DNA of 64,000 nucleotides from an uncultured Holophaga sp. (GTDB lineage: Bacteria; Acidobacteriota; Holophagae; Holophagales; Holophagaceae), in the NCBI RefSeq assembly GCF_963677305.1, contig NZ_OY781925.1:124001-188000 (forward strand), written 5' to 3'. The first letter of the stretch is position 1. Every line of letters begins with the position of its first letter. Positions 8,513-16,655 of this stretch are shown here, in pieces. Both the position numbers and the translations under genes were made by a program. Under the pieces are notes generated by a model that did not search any database, was not told where the DNA came from, and saw only the letters and a list, made by a program, of their open reading frames with translations.

Positions 8513-8540
8513 TTCGGCCCCCGCTGGATCGGGGGCCGAA
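8513..8540 (-). terminator. GC-rich hairpin downstream of hydA
   Basis: A perfect 11-bp stem (TTCGGCCCCCG, and its complement at 8530-8540) with a 6-base loop lies 57 bases after the hydA stop. It is placed to end the hydCBA transcript. No T-run follows on the minus strand, so termination may be partial or factor-dependent. Confidence 0.5.
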
Positions 8541-8596
8541 CTGTCAGTTTCAAGGGTTGGACATCACGAGTCGAGCAACAATTTTCATGAAATCCA

Positions 8597-10618
8597 TCAC
8601 GATTCCATATGATCCTGCCCACGGCTCTCCAGCTCAGCCCTCAGGAACTCCATGACCGACTCCTCCGTGGCGTGGTGGATACGGTTGCCTGCCACGGTCA
8701 CCGTGGGACCCCGGTCACAGGATTCCGCGCAGAAGGAGGCCTTGAGCTCGAAGTGCTCCCGGATCCCCTCGGTCTCCAGGCTCGCGAGCACCTTGCGCAG
8801 CAGCCCCTCGGCCCCCCGGAGGTGGCAGGCGGTTCCCACGCAGAAACTGACGGGGATCCTCGGAATCCCTGTGATGGGGCTCAAGGCGATGGTCTCGCCC
8901 AGGATCCGGCGTCGGCTCTGGTAGTGGGTGTGGAGCAGGTGATGGGCCTCCCCGCTGTTGGGGGCCCCCAGGTGCTTCGCATAAAGGGCCTGGATGTGAT
9001 GGTTCTCCTGGGGGCAGTGCAGATCCAGGGCGGCATCGATCTGGTGGATGGCCTTGCTGCGCTGCCGCCTGACGGCGGCGGAGTGGGCCACAGGCTGGCC
9101 GGCACCACCGACGCAACCACCGGGGCAGGCCATGACCTCCACGAAGTCGACCTCAACGGTGCCCGCCTGGATCTCCTTCACCAGACGCTGTGCCTCGGCC
9201 AGGCCATGGACCACAGCCATCCGGACAGGACCGGCCCCGGTGGCCGCCTCGAAGACCCGCCGACTGGCATCCGAGCGGAGTTCCCGGACCACGGCATGCT
9301 CCTCGCCAAGCTGCCCGGCCACGTAGCGGACCACCGCCTCGGTGACTCCGCCGGAGTTGGCGAAGAGGACACCGGCCCCGGTCTTGAAGCCGAAGGGCAT
9401 GTCCAGGCTCTCCACCGGGAGCTCTGGAAAGAGGATCCCGGCATCCTGGATCATCCGGGCCAGCTCCTGGGTCGTGATCACGAAGTCGGTGTCGGGCTGG
9501 CCGTCCACGGCCAGTTCGGGGCGACGGGCCTCGAACTTCTTGGCGGTGCAGGGCATCACCGAGACCACCACCAGGTCCTCGCGGCGGATGCCCAGCTCTG
9601 CGGGCAGGATCTGCTTGGCCAGGCTGCCGAACATGCCCTGGGGGCTGCGGCAGGTGGAGAGGTTGTCCAGCATCTCCGGCAGGTCGTGCTCCACCAGCTT
9701 CACCCAGGCGGGGCAGCAGCTGGTGAAGAGTGGGAGCCTGCCGCCCTTCTCCTTGCGGCTCAGAAACTCCGTGGCCTCCTCCCAGATGGTGAGATCGGCC
9801 GTGAAGGAGGTGTCGTAGACCTTGCGGAAACCCAGTCGCCGCAGGGCGGCCACGATGCGCCCCATGGTGGTGAAGGTGTCATTGGGCACCCCGAAGAGCT
9901 CGCCGATGGCGGATCGGACGGCGGGCGCCACCTGGACGATCACGGTCTTGCTGGGGTCCCCCAGTGCGGCAAAGACCGACTCAGTCTCAGGCTTCACCGT
10001 GATGGCCCCCACGGGACAGACGGCGGCACACTGGCCGCAGTTCACACAGTCCACCTCGGCCAGTCCCTTGCCGAAGGCAGGGGCCACCATGGATTGCGAG
10101 CCCCGGTGGGTGAAGCCGATGGCCCCGATCCCCTGGATCTCCTCACAGAAGCGCACACAGTCGCCACAGAGGATGCACTTGGAGGGGTCCCGCTGGAGGC
10201 TGGGGGAGCTGGTGTCCAGGGGCCGCTCCTGGACGGGGGCCTTGAAGCGGACCTTGGTGACCCCCAGGCGCTCTGCCAGGCTCTGGAGCTTGCAGGAGCC
10301 GCTCTTGGAGCAGGTGGGGCAATCATGGTTGCCGCTGGCCAGCAGCAGCTCGATGTTCATCTTCCGGAGTTCCCGGATCTGGGGGGTCTGGGTCCGGAGC
10401 TTCAGGCCGGGCTCGGGCGGCGTGGAACAGGAGGCCACGAGGCCGCGCCCCTCCACCTCCACCATGCAGAGGCGGCAGGCGCCATAGACTGAAAGCTCGC
10501 TGTGATAGCAGAAGGTGGGCAGCTCGATGTGGGCCTTGCGGATCACCTCCAGGAGGTTCTTCTCGTCCTGGATGGCGACCGTCATCCCATCGATGGTCAA
10601 GGTCTTCTCAGTGGTCAT
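8597..10618 (-). CDS. hydA: [FeFe]-hydrogenase catalytic subunit of a trimeric, probably electron-bifurcating enzyme
   Basis: A 673-residue cytoplasmic hydrogenase. Domains in order: plant-type [2Fe-2S] (FCYHSELSVYGACRLC), a His/Cys [4Fe-4S] domain (DCPTCSKSGSC), two [4Fe-4S] clusters (CILCGDCVRFC, CVNCGQCAAVC), the H-cluster domain, the small-subunit domain, and a C-terminal thioredoxin-like [2Fe-2S] domain (CVGTACH, then CAESCDRGP). The H-cluster motifs are FTSCCPAWVK, MPCTAKKFEARRPE and MACPGGCVGGAGQP. The ATG at 10618 is the first codon before TIDGMTV; the frame upstream overlaps hydB and is not coding. With HydB and HydC it matches the HydABC type that oxidises NADH and reduced ferredoxin together to form H2, or runs in reverse. 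Confidence 0.95.
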   Translation of the reverse strand: MTTEKTLTIDGMTVAIQDEKNLLEVIRKAHIELPTFCYHSELSVYGACRLCMVEVEGRGLVASCSTPPEPGLKLRTQTPQIRELRKMNIELLLASGNHDCPTCSKSGSCKLQSLAERLGVTKVRFKAPVQERPLDTSSPSLQRDPSKCILCGDCVRFCEEIQGIGAIGFTHRGSQSMVAPAFGKGLAEVDCVNCGQCAAVCPVGAITVKPETESVFAALGDPSKTVIVQVAPAVRSAIGELFGVPNDTFTTMGRIVAALRRLGFRKVYDTSFTADLTIWEEATEFLSRKEKGGRLPLFTSCCPAWVKLVEHDLPEMLDNLSTCRSPQGMFGSLAKQILPAELGIRREDLVVVSVMPCTAKKFEARRPELAVDGQPDTDFVITTQELARMIQDAGILFPELPVESLDMPFGFKTGAGVLFANSGGVTEAVVRYVAGQLGEEHAVVRELRSDASRRVFEAATGAGPVRMAVVHGLAEAQRLVKEIQAGTVEVDFVEVMACPGGCVGGAGQPVAHSAAVRRQRSKAIHQIDAALDLHCPQENHHIQALYAKHLGAPNSGEAHHLLHTHYQSRRRILGETIALSPITGIPRIPVSFCVGTACHLRGAEGLLRKVLASLETEGIREHFELKASFCAESCDRGPTVTVAGNRIHHATEESVMEFLRAELESRGQDHMES

Positions 10619-10625
10619 GGGGTCC

Positions 10626-12533
10626 TCAGATGCCGGAGATCGCGTTGAACTTGCAGGCCTCGACACAGGCACCGCAGCGGATGCAGGCGGAGGGGTCGAT
10701 GCGGTGGGGGGCCTTGCGCTCCCCCTGGATGGCACCCACGGGGCACTTGCGGGCGCAGACCGTGCAACCTACGCAGCGGGTCCGATCGATCTCGGGAGTC
10801 ATCAGGGCCTTGCATTCCCGGCTGGGACAGACCCGGCGCTGGACATGGGCCTCGTACTCGGCGCGGAAGTGCTTGAGGGTCGAAAGTACGGGATTGGGCG
10901 CCGTCTTGCCCAGGCCGCAGAGGGAGCCGAGCTTCACATTCCTGGCCAGCTGCTCCAGCAGGGGCAGGGTCTCCTCTGTGGCGCGCCCCTCGGTGATGTC
11001 ATCCAGGAGCTGGAGCATCTGTTTGGTGCCCTCCCGACAGGGCACGCACTTCCCGCAGGACTCGTTCTGGGTGAACTGCATGAAGAACTTGGCGATGCGG
11101 ACCATGCAGGTCCCCTGGTTCATGACGACGAGACCGCCTGAGCCCACCATGGCGCCGATGCCGGTGAGGCTGTCGAAGTCCATGGGGAGGTCCAGGTGCT
11201 CCTCCGTGAGACAGCCCCCGGAGGGTCCCCCGATCTGGACAGCCTTGAAGGCCCCGTTGTCGATCCGCCCGTCCTTGCCGGTGACCCCCCCGCCGATGTC
11301 GAAGACAATCTGCCGGAGGGTGGCCCCGAAGGGCACTTCGATGAGTCCGGTGTTGGCCACGTGGCCCGTGAGGGCGAAGGTCTTGGTGCCGGGGCTCTTC
11401 TCCGTCCCCATGGCGCGGTACCACTCGGGACCGTGCTTCAGGATCAGAGGCACCGACGCCAGGGTCTCCACATTGTTGATGACGGTGGGACGACCCCAGA
11501 GTCCGCTCTGGGCGGGAAAGGGCGGCTTGGGCATGGGCATGCCGCGCTTGCCTTCGATGGAAGCCAGCAGGGCGGTCTCTTCGCCACAGACGAAGGCCCC
11601 GGCCCCCTCCATCACATGCAGCTTGAAGCTGAAGGTGCTGCCGAAGATCCGCTCACCCAGGACTCCGATATCCTCCGCGGCGGCCACGGCCTTCCGGAGG
11701 CGGGCCACGGCCAGGGGATACTCGGCCCGGACATAGACATAGCCCTCATCGGCGCCCACGGCCCGAGCGGCGATCATCATGCCCTCGATCACCGCGTGAG
11801 GGTTGCCTTCCATCACCGAGCGGTCCATGAAGGCCCCAGGATCCCCCTCATCACCGTTGCAGACCACATACTTCTTGCCCTCGGGTTGGACCCGGGTCAG
11901 ATCCCATTTGCGGCCCGTGGGGAAGCCGCCGCCCCCCCGCCCCCGGAGTCCCGAGTCCAGGAGGGTGCGACAGACCCCTTCAGCGTCCATCTCCAGGATG
12001 GCCTTGCGGACGGCGGCATAACCCCCCTTGGCGATGTACTCGCGCACATCCTCGGGGTCCATGCTGCCGCAGGCCGCCAGGACCGTCCGTTTCTGCTGGG
12101 TGTAGAAGGGGATGTCCCCATGGCCGGTACAGACCTGCCCGGTGGCGGGGACACGATAGAGCAGGCGCTCCACCAGCTGCCCCCCCCGGAAGGTGGTCTC
12201 CAGGATCTCGGGCACATCCTCGGGCCTCACCCCGCAGTAAAGGATGCCATCGGGTTCGATGGACATCAGGGGACCCATCTGGCAGAAGCCCTGACAGCCG
12301 CTCTTGGTGAGCAGGGCATCCTTCTTCTCCCCCTCCTCGAAGTCCAGGCTCACCTCCAGGCTGATGCCCCGCTCTGCGGCCCCTTCCTCCAGGGCGCTGA
12401 ACACCTTGAGGGCCCCGCCGGCCATACAGCCGGTGCCCGCACAGATGACCACCCGCCGGGCGAAGTGCGCAGCGGCCCTGTCATACACCTCACCGATCTT
12501 CTCGAGATTCAACTCCACAGCCACAGCGCTCAC
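10626..12533 (-). CDS. hydB: NuoF-like diaphorase subunit of the trimeric [FeFe]-hydrogenase
   Basis: A 635-residue subunit that binds FMN and NAD(H). A thioredoxin-like [2Fe-2S] domain comes first (CAGTGCMAGG, then GCQGFCQMGP). The NuoF core has GRGGGGFPTGRKW and NGDEGDPGAFMDR for the nucleotide and flavin sites, then the cluster motif SCGKCVPCREGT. The C-terminus adds two ferredoxin clusters (CVGCTVCARKCP and CIRCGACVEACK). This layout is that of HydB in bifurcating hydrogenases. The GTG start overlaps the hydC stop (GTGA), and hydA begins 7 bases after the hydB stop, so the three are translationally linked. Confidence 0.95.
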   Translation of the reverse strand: MSAVAVELNLEKIGEVYDRAAAHFARRVVICAGTGCMAGGALKVFSALEEGAAERGISLEVSLDFEEGEKKDALLTKSGCQGFCQMGPLMSIEPDGILYCGVRPEDVPEILETTFRGGQLVERLLYRVPATGQVCTGHGDIPFYTQQKRTVLAACGSMDPEDVREYIAKGGYAAVRKAILEMDAEGVCRTLLDSGLRGRGGGGFPTGRKWDLTRVQPEGKKYVVCNGDEGDPGAFMDRSVMEGNPHAVIEGMMIAARAVGADEGYVYVRAEYPLAVARLRKAVAAAEDIGVLGERIFGSTFSFKLHVMEGAGAFVCGEETALLASIEGKRGMPMPKPPFPAQSGLWGRPTVINNVETLASVPLILKHGPEWYRAMGTEKSPGTKTFALTGHVANTGLIEVPFGATLRQIVFDIGGGVTGKDGRIDNGAFKAVQIGGPSGGCLTEEHLDLPMDFDSLTGIGAMVGSGGLVVMNQGTCMVRIAKFFMQFTQNESCGKCVPCREGTKQMLQLLDDITEGRATEETLPLLEQLARNVKLGSLCGLGKTAPNPVLSTLKHFRAEYEAHVQRRVCPSRECKALMTPEIDRTRCVGCTVCARKCPVGAIQGERKAPHRIDPSACIRCGACVEACKFNAISGI

Positions 12534-13036
12534 AGCCCCTCCTCCTGCCGGATCCGACCGATCAGGGCCTCCGTGCTCTCGGGCGTCATGAGCCCATGGA
12601 CCTCGTCATTCACCACCACGGCGGGCGCCAGGCCGCAGGCCCCCAGACAGCTCACCGTCTCCAGGGTGAAAAGCATGTCGGGGGTGGTGTGCTTGCCTTC
12701 GGCGAGTTGCAGCACGCCCCGCAGGGTCTCCACCAGGTTCTGGCTGCCCTTCACATGACAGGCCGTGCCGTCGCAGACGCGGACCACGTACTTCCCCTTG
12801 GGCTCCAGGGCGAAGTGCCCATAGAAGGTCGCTACGCCGTAGACTCTGGCTGGGGGCACACCCAGGGCCGTCGCCACAAAGGTCATGACCTCTTCGGGGA
12901 GGTAGCGGTATTCCTCCTGGACCGCCTGCAGGATGGGGACGAGGCGGGAGGGATCGTTGCCGTGGGCGGCCAGGATCTGGAGCACCCGCGCGAACTGCCT
13001 CGCTTCAAGCGAGTTGTCGATAGCCGAACCAGGCAT
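12530..13036 (-). CDS. hydC: NuoE-like [2Fe-2S] subunit of the trimeric [FeFe]-hydrogenase
   Basis: A 168-residue NuoE-type protein. The thioredoxin-like fold carries the cysteines CDGTACHVKG and CLGACGLAP of a [2Fe-2S] cluster. The conserved VYGVATFYGHF precedes them. An upstream GTG at 13069 would add 11 residues, but the ATG at 13036 has a GGAG site 7 bases before it and gives the expected beginning. It is the first gene of hydCBA. A long intergenic region with a 15-bp palindrome lies upstream. Confidence 0.94.
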   Translation of the reverse strand: MPGSAIDNSLEARQFARVLQILAAHGNDPSRLVPILQAVQEEYRYLPEEVMTFVATALGVPPARVYGVATFYGHFALEPKGKYVVRVCDGTACHVKGSQNLVETLRGVLQLAEGKHTTPDMLFTLETVSCLGACGLAPAVVVNDEVHGLMTPESTEALIGRIRQEEGL

Positions 13037-13645
13037 CTTGCGTTCTCCGTTGCATTCAGTTTTTTTCACATAACGGGGAGGCCATGGGCCCTCCCAACGG
13101 GGAGATTACAGAGAGAATCATATATCGATACTTTTTTCTCGAGAAGTCCCACCTTCGATCACTGTGATCGCTGGCACAAGGCCTTTCTGCGGTCTCCCTG
13201 GAGCACCACCCCGGGCTTCCGACCATGAGGCTCTAGGCATGGACCGAGGAGACCCCCCCCATCCACGACGCATAGCCTGGGGCACAGCTATTAGTTTTTT
13301 CGGGTCTAAATATTATTATTTAATTTATTTTGCAGCATTTACAGCATTACCATTTTTTTTAAATGATCCATTAATCAACTAAAGCATTCAAAAACCCTGC
13401 GCATATCGGAAATTCGCATTGGACCCCTTTACGGCACCGTCCATACTGAATCAGCTACAACCAACCCATATCCCCTATCCCGTGGGATCCATGGTCCTCA
13501 GATATCGGCCACCAGCCAGTCTCCGTCCTTGAACTGGAGATGGGGGCGTCTGCCGATATGCACGCAGCAACCCCTGAGAGTCAGGGCCAACCAATAAAAA
13601 AATATCTAATCAAAGGCGTGTCATGGGCACGCAGAGGGAGATTGC
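13037..13645. other. 609-base intergenic region with an AT-rich island
   Basis: No convincing complete gene. From hydC outward it holds the hydC leader, the palindrome listed separately, and a stretch at about 13287-13400 that is strikingly AT-rich against its surroundings. One frame through the island ends in a hydrophobic stretch (FFGSKYYYLIYFAAFTALPF) resembling the first helix of an MFS transporter and then stops, which looks like a relic. On the minus strand a short frame ending at 13498 reads GRRPHLQFKDGDWLVADI before its stop; it is protein-like but at most 30-36 codons long. Confidence 0.6.
13156..13170. promoter_or_regulatory. Perfect 15-bp palindrome upstream of hydC
   Basis: CGATCAC-T-GTGATCG is fully symmetric about its central base. 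It lies 120 bases upstream of the hydC ATG. A TATGAT-like -10 box reads on the minus strand between the two, without a good -35. The size and symmetry suit a dimeric regulator site; which regulator is unknown. Confidence 0.45.
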
Positions 13646-14071
13646 ATGTCTGATAACAATGGACAAAAAATAATCATTAAGCCACTGCACCAGGGAATCA
13701 GCGTGGCCAATATGGACGAGTCCATCGCCTGGTACCAGACCATGTTCGGCTACAAGCTGGTGTCGGACATGGACATCCCCCACTTGGCCCGCATCGCCTT
13801 CATGGAGCTCGGGGACTGGAGCATCGAGCTCTTCTACCGGGAGGACGCGGCCCCCCTCCCCGAGGACCGCCGCACTCCGAACCTCGACATCCGTACCCAC
13901 GGAACCAAGCACGTGGCCTATCTCGTCGAGGACCTCGACACCCTGATGGCGGATCTGAAGTCCAAGAACGTCGATATCGCGATGGATGTATTCCCCATGC
14001 AGGGCGACAAGGTCTCCTTCATCCGGGACAACACCGGCAATTTGATCGAGCTGATTCAGAAGCCTGTCTGA
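13646..14071 (+). CDS. VOC-superfamily (glyoxalase/dioxygenase fold) protein
   Basis: A 141-residue cytoplasmic protein with the two beta-alpha-beta-beta-beta repeats of the VOC fold. The four usual metal ligands are visible: His in KPLHQGISV, Glu in WSIELFY, His in GTKHVAYLV and Glu in NLIELIQ. Members include glyoxalase I, methylmalonyl-CoA epimerase and extradiol dioxygenases, and the substrate cannot be read from the sequence. A GGGAG site precedes the ATG. It opens a plus-strand run with porin, MFS and MDR genes, which suggests a catabolic or isomerase role. Confidence 0.88.
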   Translation: MSDNNGQKIIIKPLHQGISVANMDESIAWYQTMFGYKLVSDMDIPHLARIAFMELGDWSIELFYREDAAPLPEDRRTPNLDIRTHGTKHVAYLVEDLDTLMADLKSKNVDIAMDVFPMQGDKVSFIRDNTGNLIELIQKPV

Positions 14072-14137
14072 GTCCGCCCGGCATACCTGCAGCTCACCCC
14101 AATACCCCTAAACCCCAACCTCCTGAAGGGAGAAAGC

Positions 14138-15241
14138 ATGACCAAGAAGAGTGCAGTCCTGGCCCTCACCGCCCTGCTCGCAGCCGGAACGGCCGCATCC
14201 GCCGGCGATTCCCTCGGCGATCGCTTCCACTACTTCGGCATCATGGGCAACCGTTACGACCACACGGATGTCTCCAGCACCACGGACAACAGCTTCGTCG
14301 GGATCCTGAACCTCGGATTCAAGATCAACGACAACATGTCCTTCGAGTCCTGCAGCGAGATCCACAAGATGTACCACCACCAGGATGAGACCTGGAGTGA
14401 GAACGGCGACGCCAACGCCGTGGGGAGCACCGGCTACTCCACCCCCAACGACCAGAGCGCCTGGAGCCACTTCTTCGAGCAGGCCTACGTCGATGCCAAG
14501 TTCGCCCCTGCCAAGACCGAGATCAAGGCCGGTCAGTTCGCCTACTTCCCCGGCTACGGACTCACCCACGGTGACTACCTCTACGTCCAGGGTGCCCAGG
14601 TCGCCTTCAACCCCCACGAGCGGGTCCGCGCCGTCCTGACCGGTGGCCAGAACACCCAGTTCGTCCCCGCTGGCACCTACGAGTCCATGGGCTACTTCGC
14701 CGGTGAGGCGATCATCAATGTCCTGCCCAAGTCCAACACCAACGTGAAGATCAGCTACCAGAAGAACCAGTCCAACCGCGGCCTGGCTCCCCAGGTGGCC
14801 TACCAGCTCGGCGGCAAGCTCTACGACAAGACCTACATCGGCTACTGGGAGAACGGCTTCGACACCCGCCTGCCCATGGACCTGTCCTTCGAGGCCGCCT
14901 ACATCAAGAGCGACTACGACACCGACAACAAGGGCATCTACGCCAAGCTGCAGTACAAGGGCGCCATCCCCTTCGTGCCCAACACCTTCGACGTCTACGC
15001 CGCTTACCACAAGCTGGAGGCCAACTCCATCATGTACAACGACGTGCGCTACTACTCCAACATGAAGGGCGTGCGCCTCGGCGCCCACTACACCCCCATG
15101 GACTGTGTCCTGATCACCGCCTGGTATGACATCCAGGAGTACATCAACGCCGGCAGCAGCAACCCCGGCGGCTCCTACACCGTTGCCGCCGGCAAGAAGG
15201 ACAACTTCTTCCGCCTGCAGGTCGACTTCTTCTTCAAGTGA
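14138..15241 (+). CDS. Outer-membrane porin-like beta-barrel protein
   Basis: A 367-residue protein with a Sec signal peptide (MTKKSAVLALTALLAAG..ASA, cleavage near residue 22). The mature part is rich in alternating polar/hydrophobic strands with many Tyr, Phe and Gly residues and ends in the aromatic strand RLQVDFFFK. This is the pattern of an outer-membrane barrel that lets small solutes through. A GGGAG site precedes the start. The MFS gene follows after 86 bases, so one solute may cross both membranes via this pair. Codon use matches highly expressed neighbours. Family unknown. Confidence 0.8.
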   Translation: MTKKSAVLALTALLAAGTAASAGDSLGDRFHYFGIMGNRYDHTDVSSTTDNSFVGILNLGFKINDNMSFESCSEIHKMYHHQDETWSENGDANAVGSTGYSTPNDQSAWSHFFEQAYVDAKFAPAKTEIKAGQFAYFPGYGLTHGDYLYVQGAQVAFNPHERVRAVLTGGQNTQFVPAGTYESMGYFAGEAIINVLPKSNTNVKISYQKNQSNRGLAPQVAYQLGGKLYDKTYIGYWENGFDTRLPMDLSFEAAYIKSDYDTDNKGIYAKLQYKGAIPFVPNTFDVYAAYHKLEANSIMYNDVRYYSNMKGVRLGAHYTPMDCVLITAWYDIQEYINAGSSNPGGSYTVAAGKKDNFFRLQVDFFFK

Positions 15242-15327
15242 TCCGGATGGATCTCGGAGCGGGGCGCCCTGCCCCGCTCCGGACCTCCTGAACCCCTCTC
15301 CCGTCACACCACACTAGGAGTACCCCC

Positions 15328-16581
15328 ATGTCCAACGAGAAACCGGCCTTCCGCTGGTTCATCCTGGTGGCTCTCATCTTCGCCACCGCGACCAATGCCG
15401 TCACCCTCATCAGCCCCGCCCCCCTGATCGGTGAGTTCATCCCCACCCTCCACTCCCAGGGCCCTGGCCCGGTGGTGTTCGCCACCATGGGCACCTTCAA
15501 CCTCTTCGGCGCCCTGGCCGCCATCGCCGGTGGCTGGCTTCTGGATCGCCTGGGCTTCACCAAGGTCTGGCTTGGTGGCCTGGTCCTGATGGTCCTGGGT
15601 GCCGCCCTGACCCCCGCCTTCGGTAAGAGCATCGTCGGCCTCGGCGTCCTCCGCTCCATCGCTGCCATCGGCGGTGGTCCCATCATGGCCTCCGCCGGCA
15701 AGGTGGCCGCCGAGTGGTTCGTTCCTGAAGAGCGCGGCATCGTGACCGGTGCCCAGGGTCTCTCCATGGGTGTGGGCATCATGGTCGGCTTCATCCTGGC
15801 CCCGATGTTCAACGGCATGTTCCACAGCCCCTTCATGGCGCTCGCCGGGGTCTCCATCGTCGGCATCATCGCCTTCATCCTGGCCCTGGTGGTCGCCTTC
15901 GGCCCCAAGGCCCCCGTGATGGAACAGCCCGCGATCGCCGGCGCCAACACCGACAGCCTCTTCTCCTGGTCCATGTCCCAGAAGTCCACCTGGTTCGCCA
16001 TGATCGCCGTGGTGGCCCTGGGCTGGTTCTTCCAGGAGTTCAACGACATCGTCCCCAGCTACATCGCCATCCCCGGCATCGGCCTCGGCCGCGGCCCCGC
16101 AGTGGCCGGCAAGTACATGGGCATGGTGTCCATCGCCCTGATGGTCGGCGCTGCGATCAGCCCCTTCGTCACCGAAAAGATCTTCCGCGGCAGCGCCCGC
16201 CCCACGATCTTCGTGACCTGCATCCTCTTCGCGATCTTCTCCTTCGCCATCAAGCTGCCCGGCGTCACCGGCGGCAGCGCCCTGCTGCCCTGCCTGGTCC
16301 TGGCCGGCCTCTTCATGGCCATGATCAACCCCGTGCTCATGGCCTTCTTCGCCAAGAACTACCCTGAGCAGGTCGTGGGCCGCCTCTGTGGCACCGCTCA
16401 GGGCATCAGCATGTTCGCCGGCACCGCCGGTGTGACGGTCGGAGCCTGGGCCCTGCACCACTTCAATGGCTACCAGGTGCCCATCACCATCATGGTCGTC
16501 CTGGGCATCCTCGGTGCCATCGGTGGCCTGGGCATGCACAAGCCCGGTGAAGTCAAGTCCGCCACCCGGGTGGAAGCCTGA
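15328..16581 (+). CDS. Major facilitator superfamily transporter
   Basis: A 417-residue inner-membrane protein with about 12 hydrophobic helices. The loop after helix 2 reads GGWLLDRLGFTKVW, the G...DR.G motif of MFS carriers, and WFVPEERGIVTGAQGL follows in helix 4-5, as in organic-anion and sugar-acid carriers. An AGGAG site precedes the ATG. It is followed at once by a strong terminator, so the VOC-porin-MFS transcript probably ends here. The substrate cannot be named. Confidence 0.92.
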   Translation: MSNEKPAFRWFILVALIFATATNAVTLISPAPLIGEFIPTLHSQGPGPVVFATMGTFNLFGALAAIAGGWLLDRLGFTKVWLGGLVLMVLGAALTPAFGKSIVGLGVLRSIAAIGGGPIMASAGKVAAEWFVPEERGIVTGAQGLSMGVGIMVGFILAPMFNGMFHSPFMALAGVSIVGIIAFILALVVAFGPKAPVMEQPAIAGANTDSLFSWSMSQKSTWFAMIAVVALGWFFQEFNDIVPSYIAIPGIGLGRGPAVAGKYMGMVSIALMVGAAISPFVTEKIFRGSARPTIFVTCILFAIFSFAIKLPGVTGGSALLPCLVLAGLFMAMINPVLMAFFAKNYPEQVVGRLCGTAQGISMFAGTAGVTVGAWALHHFNGYQVPITIMVVLGILGAIGGLGMHKPGEVKSATRVEA

Positions 16582-16583
16582 TC

Positions 16584-16628
16584 AAAAGCCGGAACGGTCG
16601 GGGTGCAACCCCTTCCGTTCCGGCTTTT
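16584..16628 (+). terminator. Rho-independent terminator after the MFS gene
   Basis: A 14-bp stem (AAAAGCCGGAACGG paired with 16615-16628), with an inner GGGGT/ACCCC hairpin in the loop, runs directly into a TTTT end. It starts 2 bases after the MFS stop. Confidence 0.9.
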
Positions 16629-16655
16629 CCCTTCTGCGAATAAGGAGCATATGCC

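Noticed and set aside
8609..10492. Long plus-strand ORF opposite hydA
   Set aside because: It is antisense to a clear hydrogenase, and its residue content (His, Gly, Leu and Ala-rich, no motif) is that of a GC-rich shadow frame.
11196..12758. Plus-strand ORF opposite hydB and hydC
   Set aside because: The frame is open only because of base composition. HydB and HydC carry all their cluster and nucleotide motifs on the other strand.
13164..13382. 72-codon ORF covering the AT-rich island as a real gene
   Set aside because: Only its end is membrane-like, there is no ribosome site, and it stops after one helix. Treated as a possible relic instead.
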